Source: Acidobacteriota bacterium (GTDB lineage Bacteria > Acidobacteriota > Thermoanaerobaculia > Multivoradales > J023). From it: a DNA stretch of 64,000 nt. The position numbers were made by a program, and so were the translations under genes. This document shows, in pieces, positions 43,125 through 51,404 of this stretch (the stretch's first letter is position 1; every line of letters starts with the position of its first letter). The stretch is taken from contig JAJCXO010000257.1 in NCBI GenBank assembly GCA_029263395.1, positions 49,963-113,962 of the forward strand. Reading direction: 5' to 3'. Below the pieces are notes generated by a model. The model had not been told where the DNA came from. It searched no databases and saw nothing but the letters and a program-made list of their open reading frames with translations.

Positions 43125-45032
43125 CTAATGGATTGAATAGATCGCCACATCGTGATGGAACGGATCAAATTGATAGAAACGAATCCGTCGCGATGGGTCG
43201 AAATTGTAAGTGATCGAAACCTTGTGCTTGCCAGGGGTGTCGTCGTCCTTGGCTTCCGGCACACAGATCCACCCATTGTTTGCATTGCCGCCGGCATTCA
43301 TCCACCAATGGGCTCGACCGAAGGTGAACCAGCAGCCTGAACCGCCGACTCGCAACGAGGACTTGAATTGGTTTTCCCAGCCGCGGTTGCCGCCGAAGTC
43401 GACATTGACATATCCATGCACAAAGTTGTCGGCATTGTAAATCATGACGTCGAGAATCGGCGGAGCGTTCTTCTCTTGCTGCCACTCAGGCAGGCTCTCC
43501 CAATCGGGATTTTGCGCTTTCCATTCGTCGTAGCGAGTTTGCCAATCGTCCCAACGTACCCAACCGCCATCGGTGAGCTCCCCATAAATGGTGTTGTTGA
43601 CGTAGAGGATCGTGATGTCCGAGTCCGGATCCACCTCCACACCGTCTGGCAGGTGGGTCCGGTCGCGCCAGTCAGCAAAGGCCGGAATCGCCCGTTCTTC
43701 GATGATGGTCCTGACCTCGGTGTATTCCTTGGCTGCAATTGCCGCCTGGGTATCCTTGAGCGCTCGCCACATACGTTTGGCGGGAGACAGCTCGCCAATC
43801 TTGGCGATCGCGGCCAACTTGGCCTCTTCACTACCGCGCGGATTGTCACCGAAGACGCCCCGCTCCAGATCCGGCAAGGTCTGGCCCTGATAGCTTGCAG
43901 GGCACGTCGGCGGTACGGTACCTCCGTAGTTGATCTTCTTGCCGGCATTTTCCATCGCCTGGATCCGCGGTGGATGGAATCGCCAACCCCAGGTGTAGAT
44001 CAAGTTCAGGTACTTACCTTGTGGATTCTTGATCTTGAAAACGGTGCGGGTCCCCTCCTCCATGTCGAAGAACGTTTGATCCATTCCGACATGAGGTTTT
44101 GGATTGCCCTGCTTATCGCGGTCGAAGAAGATTGCAAAAGGTGAGAAGTCGTCGTGCCCACGATTCAGCACGTCGACGTGGTAAGTCACCGTCCACGGCA
44201 CATCCATCACCTTGCTGACGTCGAGGTAGGCAGTATCGGACTCGATGTGCTGATCGTACCAAGCCTGGTGTACGTTGACATTGCCGCCAATCTTGTTGCC
44301 ACTCACCGGATCGAAGATCGGCTCGACGGTTTTGATTTTGGTCGGTCCGTCGAAGTGAAGCAGTGCCAAACCACTATAGGCACGATTCTCGACCGGGTTG
44401 CCTTCGAGAATATCAACACCCATTTGCAATGCTGCGCCAACCGTTTCCAACAGCACCGCGGCCTGACCCTGGTAGTAGGCAGAATCCGAGTTGGCTCTGG
44501 AAACCAGCTGCCGCCATTCGGAATACTTGCTCAAAACGCGTCTGAAGATATCGCTGAGATCATCAGTAGGTGATGTTGGATCGATCGAGCTGACTTCGGG
44601 ATCGCCATCGTGCAAATTGTAGGGATTCTGCGGGGTCGACGGCAAAGTGTTCAACATTTCGTTGCCGAGACCGTCGAACATGTTGGTATAAATGGTCGGC
44701 AAGAAGTTCGTACCAGGAAAGGTTTTGCCGGCGTAGGTCTCCGGATCGATCTCCTCGAATTGCCGCGATAAGAAAGGATAACTCGCGGGATAAATTCCCT
44801 CGCCGGTATCGACGGTGGTGACGCAATTATCCGGACAGCCAGTGGTCTCTTGTTTCGAGGCCGCCGGACGCGGTTGTGGATATGGATGGCAAGCTCCCGG
44901 CGCCGGTGTGACCTCGTAGGGACCCTGGAATGGGCAGTTCAGCTGTTCCTCTTGGGCGGCGGCGGTCGGTACGATAAGGACCAACGCTGCAACCAGCAGG
45001 AATAATTGCGTGACACGGTTCGAACCGTTCAT
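43125..45032 (-). CDS. Unknown exported protein, 635 aa, in oxidase operon
   Basis: The ATG at 45032 has AAAGGAGT before it and starts a clear signal peptide (TQLFLLVAALVLIVPTAAAQEE). I do not recognise the family. The mature part is rich in Trp, Tyr, Asn and Asp. It has a Cys-rich N-terminus (NCPFQG, GACHPY, GCPDNC), several His clusters (HVDVLNRGHDD, RFHPPR, DPFHHDVAIYSIH) and a C-terminal beta domain (RVGGSGCWFTFGRAHWWMNAGG). Metal binding is plausible. It lies between two SCO genes and is co-directional with the oxidase, so it could be a substrate-binding or structural subunit. Confidence 0.78.
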   Translation of the reverse strand: MNGSNRVTQLFLLVAALVLIVPTAAAQEEQLNCPFQGPYEVTPAPGACHPYPQPRPAASKQETTGCPDNCVTTVDTGEGIYPASYPFLSRQFEEIDPETYAGKTFPGTNFLPTIYTNMFDGLGNEMLNTLPSTPQNPYNLHDGDPEVSSIDPTSPTDDLSDIFRRVLSKYSEWRQLVSRANSDSAYYQGQAAVLLETVGAALQMGVDILEGNPVENRAYSGLALLHFDGPTKIKTVEPIFDPVSGNKIGGNVNVHQAWYDQHIESDTAYLDVSKVMDVPWTVTYHVDVLNRGHDDFSPFAIFFDRDKQGNPKPHVGMDQTFFDMEEGTRTVFKIKNPQGKYLNLIYTWGWRFHPPRIQAMENAGKKINYGGTVPPTCPASYQGQTLPDLERGVFGDNPRGSEEAKLAAIAKIGELSPAKRMWRALKDTQAAIAAKEYTEVRTIIEERAIPAFADWRDRTHLPDGVEVDPDSDITILYVNNTIYGELTDGGWVRWDDWQTRYDEWKAQNPDWESLPEWQQEKNAPPILDVMIYNADNFVHGYVNVDFGGNRGWENQFKSSLRVGGSGCWFTFGRAHWWMNAGGNANNGWICVPEAKDDDTPGKHKVSITYNFDPSRRIRFYQFDPFHHDVAIYSIH

Positions 45033-45080
45033 AGTGACACTCCTTTGGAAGGCGCGAAAAATCATCGACTTACCTCCCGA

Positions 45081-45761
45081 TCACGCAGTGCGTGGCCCAG
45101 GGCCGCCGCGACGAAATGTGTTGGGTTGACGGTCGCGAGGTACGACCCATGAAAGCCGGCGAGCGATCCACTCGGGATCTGCGACGGCGGGAACCGATCC
45201 CCACAGACCAACCGCTTCGTTGCCATAACGCATCAGACCGACAGAACAATCCCGCGGCGGGTGGGAGCCACCGGTGTGTAGACCAGGATTGTGAGTGAAC
45301 AGACGACCACGGATGGCATCCATATCCTCCGGCGTTCCGGTAAAAAACGACCATCCGGCCTTGGCACCGTAACGCTCGGCAAAGTCTGCCAAAACCTCTG
45401 GCGTGTCATGCTCGGGATCGACCGTCAGCGAGTACATGAAGACGTCGCGACCGAGTCGATCGGTGAGAAAGGCCTGGACCTTGGAAATGTTCTCGGTGAC
45501 CGGATACACCTCGTTGCCACGCACCGACATGCAATTGATCAACACCGTCTTTTCGGCCAGCAAATCGTCGTAAAAGAGTGACCTTTCGCCGAGGTGTGAG
45601 GTAACAATGACGTTCGGGAAGTAGTCGCCCTTGGGTCCTCGGGAAGGGCGCTTGCATGCTGGATCCTCAGCGATCTCGGGGAAGGTCCACCCGGAAGCGC
45701 TCAGAGCCAGCTCGGGAATCACGGCGGCGCCGGCCGCGATGACTTTTCTTCGGTTACTCAT
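45081..45761 (-). CDS. SCO-like protein lacking one copper cysteine
   Basis: Thioredoxin-fold SCO-family protein with an N-terminal hydrophobic export signal (KVIAAGAAVIPELALSASG). SLTVDPEHDTPEVLADFAERYG is the family signature. The usual CxxxC copper site reads LINCMSVRGNEVYPV: only the first Cys is kept. A His-rich stretch (HTGGSHPPRDC) occurs where the third copper ligand is expected. It may bind copper differently or act as a redox-inert partner. Gaps to the neighbours are 48 and 32 bp, consistent with one transcript with the oxidase. Confidence 0.85.
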   Translation of the reverse strand: MSNRRKVIAAGAAVIPELALSASGWTFPEIAEDPACKRPSRGPKGDYFPNVIVTSHLGERSLFYDDLLAEKTVLINCMSVRGNEVYPVTENISKVQAFLTDRLGRDVFMYSLTVDPEHDTPEVLADFAERYGAKAGWSFFTGTPEDMDAIRGRLFTHNPGLHTGGSHPPRDCSVGLMRYGNEAVGLWGSVPAVADPEWIARRLSWVVPRDRQPNTFRRGGPGPRTA

Positions 45762-45793
45762 GGCTCATCGTCCTCTCGTTGATCCGCCGTGTT

Positions 45794-47803
45794 TCATTTG
45801 CCTTCCTGGAATGTCTGGGCATGGGGTCTCTCCTCCAGGTGGGGTTTCGATGGCGGCCGCGGATCGGGATATCCGGGCTGGAAATGCTCTTCACTGTAGA
45901 CCTCTTCCGCGTTGCGTGGCTCGTCGAAGCCTCGTCCAGGCGGCATGATGTCCCAGCGGATCATCATCGCATGGTCTTCGTGGACCACGTTGTGGCAATG
46001 CATAACGTGTTTGCCCAGGAAACCCGACCAACGCATGAAAACCTTCATTTCGTCGCCAGGCAACAAGGTCGCAACATCACGCCGCGGCCCACCGAGATAG
46101 GCTCGCACTTTGGGCCGTTCTTTATCGGCCGTCCCAAGGGTCTCAACCAGGGCCGTCTCGCCATCCGCAACGGTCTGAATGTAGGACGGGCGGAATGGCT
46201 TGCCGTTGATCTCCAGGATCAAGAATTCCGAGAAATGGCTGTGAATGGGATGTGACCAATCGTTGCCGCCGTTGACCAGGTTCCAGATCTCAGCCGACCC
46301 CTGATCTATCCCAGCGTCGATGCGGTTGGGATCCATGATCTTGCCGTTGATTGTCCACAACCCACCGTCGTAGTCGAAGAGCCACGTCCGCTCGCGCTTG
46401 ACTTCGTTCAAGTTGACCGTCGGCAACGGCCGGAAGTAATCCGGAATCTTGCTGTTGTCCTTGGCACTCGATCGCGGCGCAATGACGTCGAACCGCATCA
46501 AGTGGGTTGCTGGATCCTCGAAGTCTAGGAACGGACCACTCGGACCCCGCGACGGTCCAGCACCGTTGATCTGCTTGAGCAGATTGTGCATGTAAAGATG
46601 ATCCCCCGGCTTGTATCCGGAGAAGTCCATAATCACGTCGACCCGCTGGGCGACACTCAAGAACAGGCTTTCGGCTTCGATCGGCTCGGGCAAGAAATTG
46701 CCGTCGCCGGTGATCACGACAAAACGCGGATGTTCGGTCCCACGACGCTTCTGTGGATCGCGCAGGAAAAGCTGATAGAACCGCGACGGGCCGCCGTTGA
46801 GAATACGGAAGCGATACTTCCGTGGCTCAACCTTGAAGTGGGGCGTGATCCTGCGGTTGACCGTTACCCGGTCGCCGATCATGCCGTCGGTATTGAAATT
46901 CTCGAAGACGACCTGCGCCGCTGGATCTGCCACTGGATCGTGAGCGAACTTGACGTCTTGAATGATCAGCGGAATATCGTAGTGTGGGAAGCTCGGCAGC
47001 TGCCACCCCGTATTTTCGTCACCAGTATCTTCATTATCGAATAGCAGGTAAAAACCAGCCAACCCGGCGTAAACGTTGGACGCGGTGAAATCCAACCGAT
47101 GGTCGTGGTACCACAGCGTAGTCAACTTCTCGCGGGGATCGAAGCCGAGGGGAAAGTTGCCATAATGATGATCCCAGAACTCGCCAGGATCGATCCAATC
47201 CTGCGGATTGCCATCACTCTCGGAGGCGGTATGACCATTGTGTAAATGGATCGAGGTCGAGGGCAGCGCGAAGGAAGCCTTGGCGTGCCCCAAGGTTGGC
47301 AGGTCATTGTAAATCCGCGCCAGGACAGGCTCGTCATACTTGGCAAAGTACGTCGGTCCCGGCGTCGAGGCGTGGGGCTCGAACGAGTTGAGGCCAGTCG
47401 GCTTGACCCGTGGGGAATGAAATCCCCACGAGTAGCTGCCCAGAGCCTGGCCACCTTTCATTACGGTGTAGGGTGGATCCGGGTGATAGTTCCACCGAAA
47501 CTCCTGTTCGAAGATCTGGTAGAACTTCTGCGGTTTGAAGTCGTTGTAGCGTTGATGCGCCGCGGGCACCGGTCCCGGCTGCATCTCAGACTCATCGAAC
47601 GGTTGCATGATCGGCGGTACAAATAGCTCCGCCTTGTAAGGCTCCGCTGGCGGACTCTGAGGAAGCTCATCGAGATCTCGCGCCTGATCATCCGGCGAGC
47701 AGAGATACTTGGTGAGATCCTCCTTGGCGTTGGCTTCTTTGGAGCCGAGGAGGCCAGTTCCTCCTGCTGCCAATCCGTATTTCAGGAAATCTCTTCTTTT
47801 CAT
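45794..47803 (-). CDS. Tat-exported multicopper oxidase
   Basis: Three-cupredoxin-domain laccase-like oxidase, 669 aa. MKRRDFLKYGLAAGG is a Tat signal with twin Arg. Copper ligands are visible: HLHNGH and WYHDHR (type 2/3), HPIHSHF and HCHNVVHEDHAMM (type 1 and 2/3, with the His-Cys-His). CotA/bilirubin-oxidase/manganese-oxidase-like enzymes are the closest in motif layout. It would oxidise phenols or metals (Mn, Cu, Fe) with O2 in the periplasm. First gene of a five-gene minus-strand operon with two SCO proteins and a cytochrome. GGAGA precedes the ATG. Confidence 0.94.
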   Translation of the reverse strand: MKRRDFLKYGLAAGGTGLLGSKEANAKEDLTKYLCSPDDQARDLDELPQSPPAEPYKAELFVPPIMQPFDESEMQPGPVPAAHQRYNDFKPQKFYQIFEQEFRWNYHPDPPYTVMKGGQALGSYSWGFHSPRVKPTGLNSFEPHASTPGPTYFAKYDEPVLARIYNDLPTLGHAKASFALPSTSIHLHNGHTASESDGNPQDWIDPGEFWDHHYGNFPLGFDPREKLTTLWYHDHRLDFTASNVYAGLAGFYLLFDNEDTGDENTGWQLPSFPHYDIPLIIQDVKFAHDPVADPAAQVVFENFNTDGMIGDRVTVNRRITPHFKVEPRKYRFRILNGGPSRFYQLFLRDPQKRRGTEHPRFVVITGDGNFLPEPIEAESLFLSVAQRVDVIMDFSGYKPGDHLYMHNLLKQINGAGPSRGPSGPFLDFEDPATHLMRFDVIAPRSSAKDNSKIPDYFRPLPTVNLNEVKRERTWLFDYDGGLWTINGKIMDPNRIDAGIDQGSAEIWNLVNGGNDWSHPIHSHFSEFLILEINGKPFRPSYIQTVADGETALVETLGTADKERPKVRAYLGGPRRDVATLLPGDEMKVFMRWSGFLGKHVMHCHNVVHEDHAMMIRWDIMPPGRGFDEPRNAEEVYSEEHFQPGYPDPRPPSKPHLEERPHAQTFQEGK

Positions 47804-48409
47804 GGTGTTCTCTCCGAACGTTTCGAACCAAGGCAGCTTCAGTGTCTACACATCTTCCTTCCAGCTAGATCTTGCGATCCACACAAGCCTCATCTACACG
47901 ACAGCTCTGACCTGAGTCAGATCATCGACTAGGTTACGTCCATCCGGGGTTGTCTTAATCTGACAGATCGCTCTGTCTGAAAACCCTTCCAGACGATTTC
48001 TTGGGTCTACAGCCTGTTCATCATCAGGCCAGCCACCGAAGACAAGGTCTCCTCTCGAGATAACACGGCTACCGCCACGTTACCTGCCGCCGTCTGAACG
48101 GCGACTCAATCCATTGCCCCGAAATCGATCTTCAGAATAGGAGCTTCCAACGAAGGTGTCAAGGGTAAACGTAACTGAAACCCAGGCCCCCGCATGGCAG
48201 GCCGAGCACCCGTCAAGATCTGGCTAAATACGTCCGTGCATATCTTCTCGGTACAACAAATCTCTCTTCAATATTCAAGATTCAGAGATGGCAAAAGCCG
48301 GAGCGCAGCACATAAATAGGCACGGTGCAAACTAGAGGAATATCGAATGCCGAGGCACGAGCCCCTTCGTCTAGTCGTCAATCGAGTTCGGCTTAAGTTG
48401 AGCACAGCT
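47804..48409. other. 606-bp gap upstream of the oxidase operon
   Basis: It holds the oxidase promoter on the minus strand. I see no convincing gene. A short plus-strand frame (48347-48583) has a possible AGAGG site but overlaps the next minus-strand gene heavily. Two 16-nt inverted repeats are annotated separately. The DNA is otherwise unstructured. Confidence 0.6.
47906..47977. promoter_or_regulatory. Pair of 16-nt inverted repeats near the oxidase promoter
   Basis: TCTGAC-CTGA-GTCAGA at 47906-47921 and GACAGA-TCGC-TCTGTC at 47962-47977, each with six-base perfect arms and a four-base spacer; centres are 56 bp apart. They lie 103-174 bp upstream of the multicopper oxidase ATG. They could be binding sites for a dimeric metal-responsive or redox regulator; no such regulator gene is adjacent. 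Confidence 0.4.
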
Positions 48410-49237
48410 TCAGTCAAGCATGGCATCAACCAACGGGTGATACATCGACGGCAAGGCTTGTCGGTACCTCGGCATCTTCAAATAATCCTCTACCCATGGA
48501 GGATCACGAGGCGAGTCCTGACTCTCGCCGCCAGCAAAACCCTTGCCGTCGACTTCGCTAACATGACCTACCAGGCTTTCTAGTAGCGGATGAACTTTGA
48601 TGTCCAACCGGTCGATCGCGGTGCGAAATTCTTTATTTTTAAGATCTAACTGGTGTTCAAGTTCTTGTTGCTCATTCTGCAAATCTTTATTTGCTTCCTT
48701 GATCGTTGCGGCAATCTTGAAATAGCGCAATGACTTCATGAGCCCGCTGCCGCCCGAGAACACGGCCAACAGCAACAAGACCAGATTGAATATCGGGTTG
48801 GCGACCAAGAACAGCAAGGACAAGGACGCGCTGAGCCCCCAAGAAGCCACTTCGATCATGCTGCCTGTTTCGGCTTGTGCCTCCTCGAGGCGCTGGAGGC
48901 CCGGCGCGGCTTGTCGCTCCGCTGCCCGCCTCAGTCGTTCGCGGTCGTCTTGGAGTTGCCTCATGAACTCATGTCTGAGCCTGGTCGCGAGAACCGTCCG
49001 ATCAATATCGTTGCGACCAGCCCAGATCTTCAAACGAGGTCGATGAAATCGACCTCCGGCCAATCCTTCGACCACCTCGCTAAAGTCCATGGCACACAAG
49101 AAATCGCGTGGGCCGCTGCCAGTGGGCAACAGAAAACACGGAATGCACCAACGGTGATGATATACCTCGTCCGTATCTCGCGAGCCCGAGCCACCAGACC
49201 AACCTATTGGATCGAACGATAGACTCTGGGACACCAT
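48410..49237 (-). CDS. Hypothetical coiled-coil membrane protein, 275 aa
   Basis: Start at 49237, where AAAGG precedes the ATG; an in-frame Met at 49090 is an alternative. Not recognised. Near the N-terminus there is HRWCIPCFLLPTG with a CxxC. Then a basic helical stretch (about 60-110, RLRHEFMRQLQDDRERLRRAAERQ), a double membrane segment (about 125-165, WGLSASLSLLFLVANPIFNLVLLLLAVFSG), and a long charged coiled coil (about 180-225, KEANKDLQNEQQELEHQLDLKNKEF). Its start codon overlaps the divergent gene's start by two bases. Confidence 0.72.
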   Translation of the reverse strand: MVSQSLSFDPIGWSGGSGSRDTDEVYHHRWCIPCFLLPTGSGPRDFLCAMDFSEVVEGLAGGRFHRPRLKIWAGRNDIDRTVLATRLRHEFMRQLQDDRERLRRAAERQAAPGLQRLEEAQAETGSMIEVASWGLSASLSLLFLVANPIFNLVLLLLAVFSGGSGLMKSLRYFKIAATIKEANKDLQNEQQELEHQLDLKNKEFRTAIDRLDIKVHPLLESLVGHVSEVDGKGFAGGESQDSPRDPPWVEDYLKMPRYRQALPSMYHPLVDAMLD

Positions 49238-51188
49238 GGTCGCCTTTCTCCCTTTGCTCACCTGGTGGATGATGGTCGTTGTCATTCGCCGACGGTGGTT
49301 CAACACTTCGCAGTTCGACGATCGGATCCGCGCTGTGTTGCTGGGTTCGATTGCCTGGGGTTGTTACCTGGTGCTGGTCAGCGAGACGTTGAGTCTCTTC
49401 AAGGCTTTGAGCCCGGGTCCCTTGATCGTCAGTTGGCTGCTCCCGATCCCTCTTTTGGGATGGCAGCTGCGGAGCCAGCGAACTCCGGTGGAGCGCCTGG
49501 AACCGCTACCGCTGCTTTCACATCACGTCGCGATGTTGACGGTAGCTGCCGTGATCGTCGCGTGCCTCGGCACAATCGCTTGGGTTGCGGCGCCCAATAC
49601 CTGGGACTCGATGACCTATCACTTGCCGCGGGTCATGCATTGGGCACAAAACCAATCCCTCGCCTCTTATGCGACCCACGAGCCGCGGCAGCTCTACATG
49701 AGCCCATGGGCAGAGTTTACAGCCACCCATTTTCAGATCCTCAGCAACAGCGACCGCTTTGCCAACCTCATTCAATGGTTCAGCATGATCGGTGGCCTGC
49801 TGGCGACCTGGGTGCTCGTCGGAAAACTCGGTGGCAGTCTCCAGGGCCGTGTCCTGAGCGTGCTGATTGCAGTGACGATTCCAATGGGCTTGCTGCAAGC
49901 TGTATCCACCCAAACCGATCACGCCGTTGGGTTCTACATCCTAGCGACGCTGATCCTACTGTCTGACGCTGAAACGGCTGATCTCGGGAGTCGTCAAGGA
50001 AAGGTCAGCTCATTAGGCGCAGCTGCCGGCACCGGTCTGGCGGCACTCACTAAAGCCACCGCCTATCTTTTCCTAGCACCATTCTTGGCCGTCTTCGCCG
50101 GGCGCATGTTGTGGCGACACCGGATGGCAGCTTGGCGTCCCTTGCTGACTTTCGGCGCGATCGTGCTGCTGGTCAATCTCGGCCACTACAGCCGCAACAG
50201 CCTGCTGTACAAGTCACCGCTGACCCCTGTCGGCCTCGGCCAATACCATGAATACGGTTTGCAATCCCACCACCCCGCGATGCTGTTGTCAAACGCCTCG
50301 CGCAGCGCAGCGGTCCACCTGACGTTGCCGGCGCCGACGTTCGTCAATCAATCCTTTGACCAGCTTCGCCGCCTGCATCAATGGCTGGGAGTTGATCCAG
50401 AAGACCCACGCACCACTTGGCCCGGAATGCGTTTCGCGCCACCGCCGGTTCTCGTCCACGAAGACTTCAGCGGCAATTTTTTACATGGCTTGTTGATTCT
50501 TGGAGCGCTCGCTCTGATTGGCTGCCGACCACAGTTCCGACGCGAGCATCCGAAGATCGCGCTCTACGCACTGTTGGTGATCACCAGCTTCTTGTTGTTT
50601 GCGGGCTACCTCAAATGGGCTCCGTGGCACGCTCGCCTGCATCTGTCGCTGTTCTGGCTCTGGGCACCCCTGCTCGGTGTCGCCTGGACCTGGCGAATAC
50701 GACCGCTCGGCACCATTCTCGCAACGTTGCTGGTTGCGCAAGCGCTGCCCTTCCTCGCCAGCAATCCGCTACATCCGTTGTGGGGCGATCGGAGCATCTT
50801 TGCCACCTCCCGAACCTCCCAGCTCTTTCTCGCCCGCCCTCAACTCGGGACGTTCTACACCGCTGTCGCTGCCCGGCTGGCATCGTCTGGCTGTCGCGAC
50901 ATCGGACTCAGCATGCCGCCCGACGCCTGGGAGTACCCGCTGTGGGCCGCCGTCCGCGAAGCGGTAGGCACCACTGCTTCCAAGGAGAACAGCCTGCGCT
51001 TCGAAAGCCTGGAACCCGAAGCCACCTCACGCAAGCTTTTGGACCCGACGTTTGTGCCCTGCGCGGTCGTCTGTGTCCGGTGTGCTCCACACCGCCGAGA
51101 TCTCTATGTGCCGCTCTTCGGCGAGCCTGTTGTCGTTTCGGGCGACGACCTAGCGCACAGTCCTCACCACATGTTCTTCCTGCGGTGA
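49236..51188 (+). CDS. GT39-like polytopic glycosyltransferase
   Basis: 650-residue integral membrane protein with about 11 hydrophobic segments. The first long periplasmic loop has NTWDSMTYHLPRVMHWAQNQSLASYATHEPRQLYMSPWAEF, typical of GT-C mannosyltransferase-like proteins (acidic D-S-M-T-Y motif). Further conserved piece: TKATAYLFLAPFLAVF. The start ATG (49236) shares two bases with the divergent gene's start; an alternative Met occurs at 49269. Downstream gap of 187 bp holds short repeats. No partner operon gene. Confidence 0.87.
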   Translation: MVAFLPLLTWWMMVVVIRRRWFNTSQFDDRIRAVLLGSIAWGCYLVLVSETLSLFKALSPGPLIVSWLLPIPLLGWQLRSQRTPVERLEPLPLLSHHVAMLTVAAVIVACLGTIAWVAAPNTWDSMTYHLPRVMHWAQNQSLASYATHEPRQLYMSPWAEFTATHFQILSNSDRFANLIQWFSMIGGLLATWVLVGKLGGSLQGRVLSVLIAVTIPMGLLQAVSTQTDHAVGFYILATLILLSDAETADLGSRQGKVSSLGAAAGTGLAALTKATAYLFLAPFLAVFAGRMLWRHRMAAWRPLLTFGAIVLLVNLGHYSRNSLLYKSPLTPVGLGQYHEYGLQSHHPAMLLSNASRSAAVHLTLPAPTFVNQSFDQLRRLHQWLGVDPEDPRTTWPGMRFAPPPVLVHEDFSGNFLHGLLILGALALIGCRPQFRREHPKIALYALLVITSFLLFAGYLKWAPWHARLHLSLFWLWAPLLGVAWTWRIRPLGTILATLLVAQALPFLASNPLHPLWGDRSIFATSRTSQLFLARPQLGTFYTAVAARLASSGCRDIGLSMPPDAWEYPLWAAVREAVGTTASKENSLRFESLEPEATSRKLLDPTFVPCAVVCVRCAPHRRDLYVPLFGEPVVVSGDDLAHSPHHMFFLR

Positions 51189-51282
51189 CTCAACCTCACG
51201 AGCCCCATAGGCTCGACGAGCTGTACGGTCTTCGCGGCCGTGTAGAATCCCTGCGATCGTTTCGGTTGATTTCAACAGTGGT

Positions 51283-51404
51283 GGACCTCAAGAGTGGTGG
51301 ACCTCAAGAGCGGCGGGCCTCAAGCACCGACTCGAAGATGAGTTCCGCTTCTGGTTCGATGGAAGACCTTTTTCGATGGAAGACCTGACTTCGACGGAAG
51401 ACCC
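51283..51404 (+). repeat. Two short tandem repeats over the kinase start codon
   Basis: AGTGGTGGACCTCAAG and its variants (GTGGTGGACCTCAAGA, AGCGGCGGGCCTCAAG) lie in tandem at about 51280-51330. Then TTCGATGGAAGACC occurs at 51356-51369 and 51372-51385, and TTCGACGGAAGACC at 51391-51404. The two ATG copies fall at 51360 and 51376. The first opens a nine-codon frame that stops at once; the second is the real start. Confidence 0.75.

Noticed and set aside
48347..48583. Plus-strand 78-residue frame with AGAGG before its ATG
   Set aside because: More than two-thirds overlaps the convergent minus-strand gene and the composition is Arg-rich, as expected of a shadow frame.
50417..51388. Long 323-residue plus-strand frame
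   Set aside because: It lies out of frame inside the membrane glycosyltransferase gene and has an Arg/Ser/Pro-rich shadow composition.
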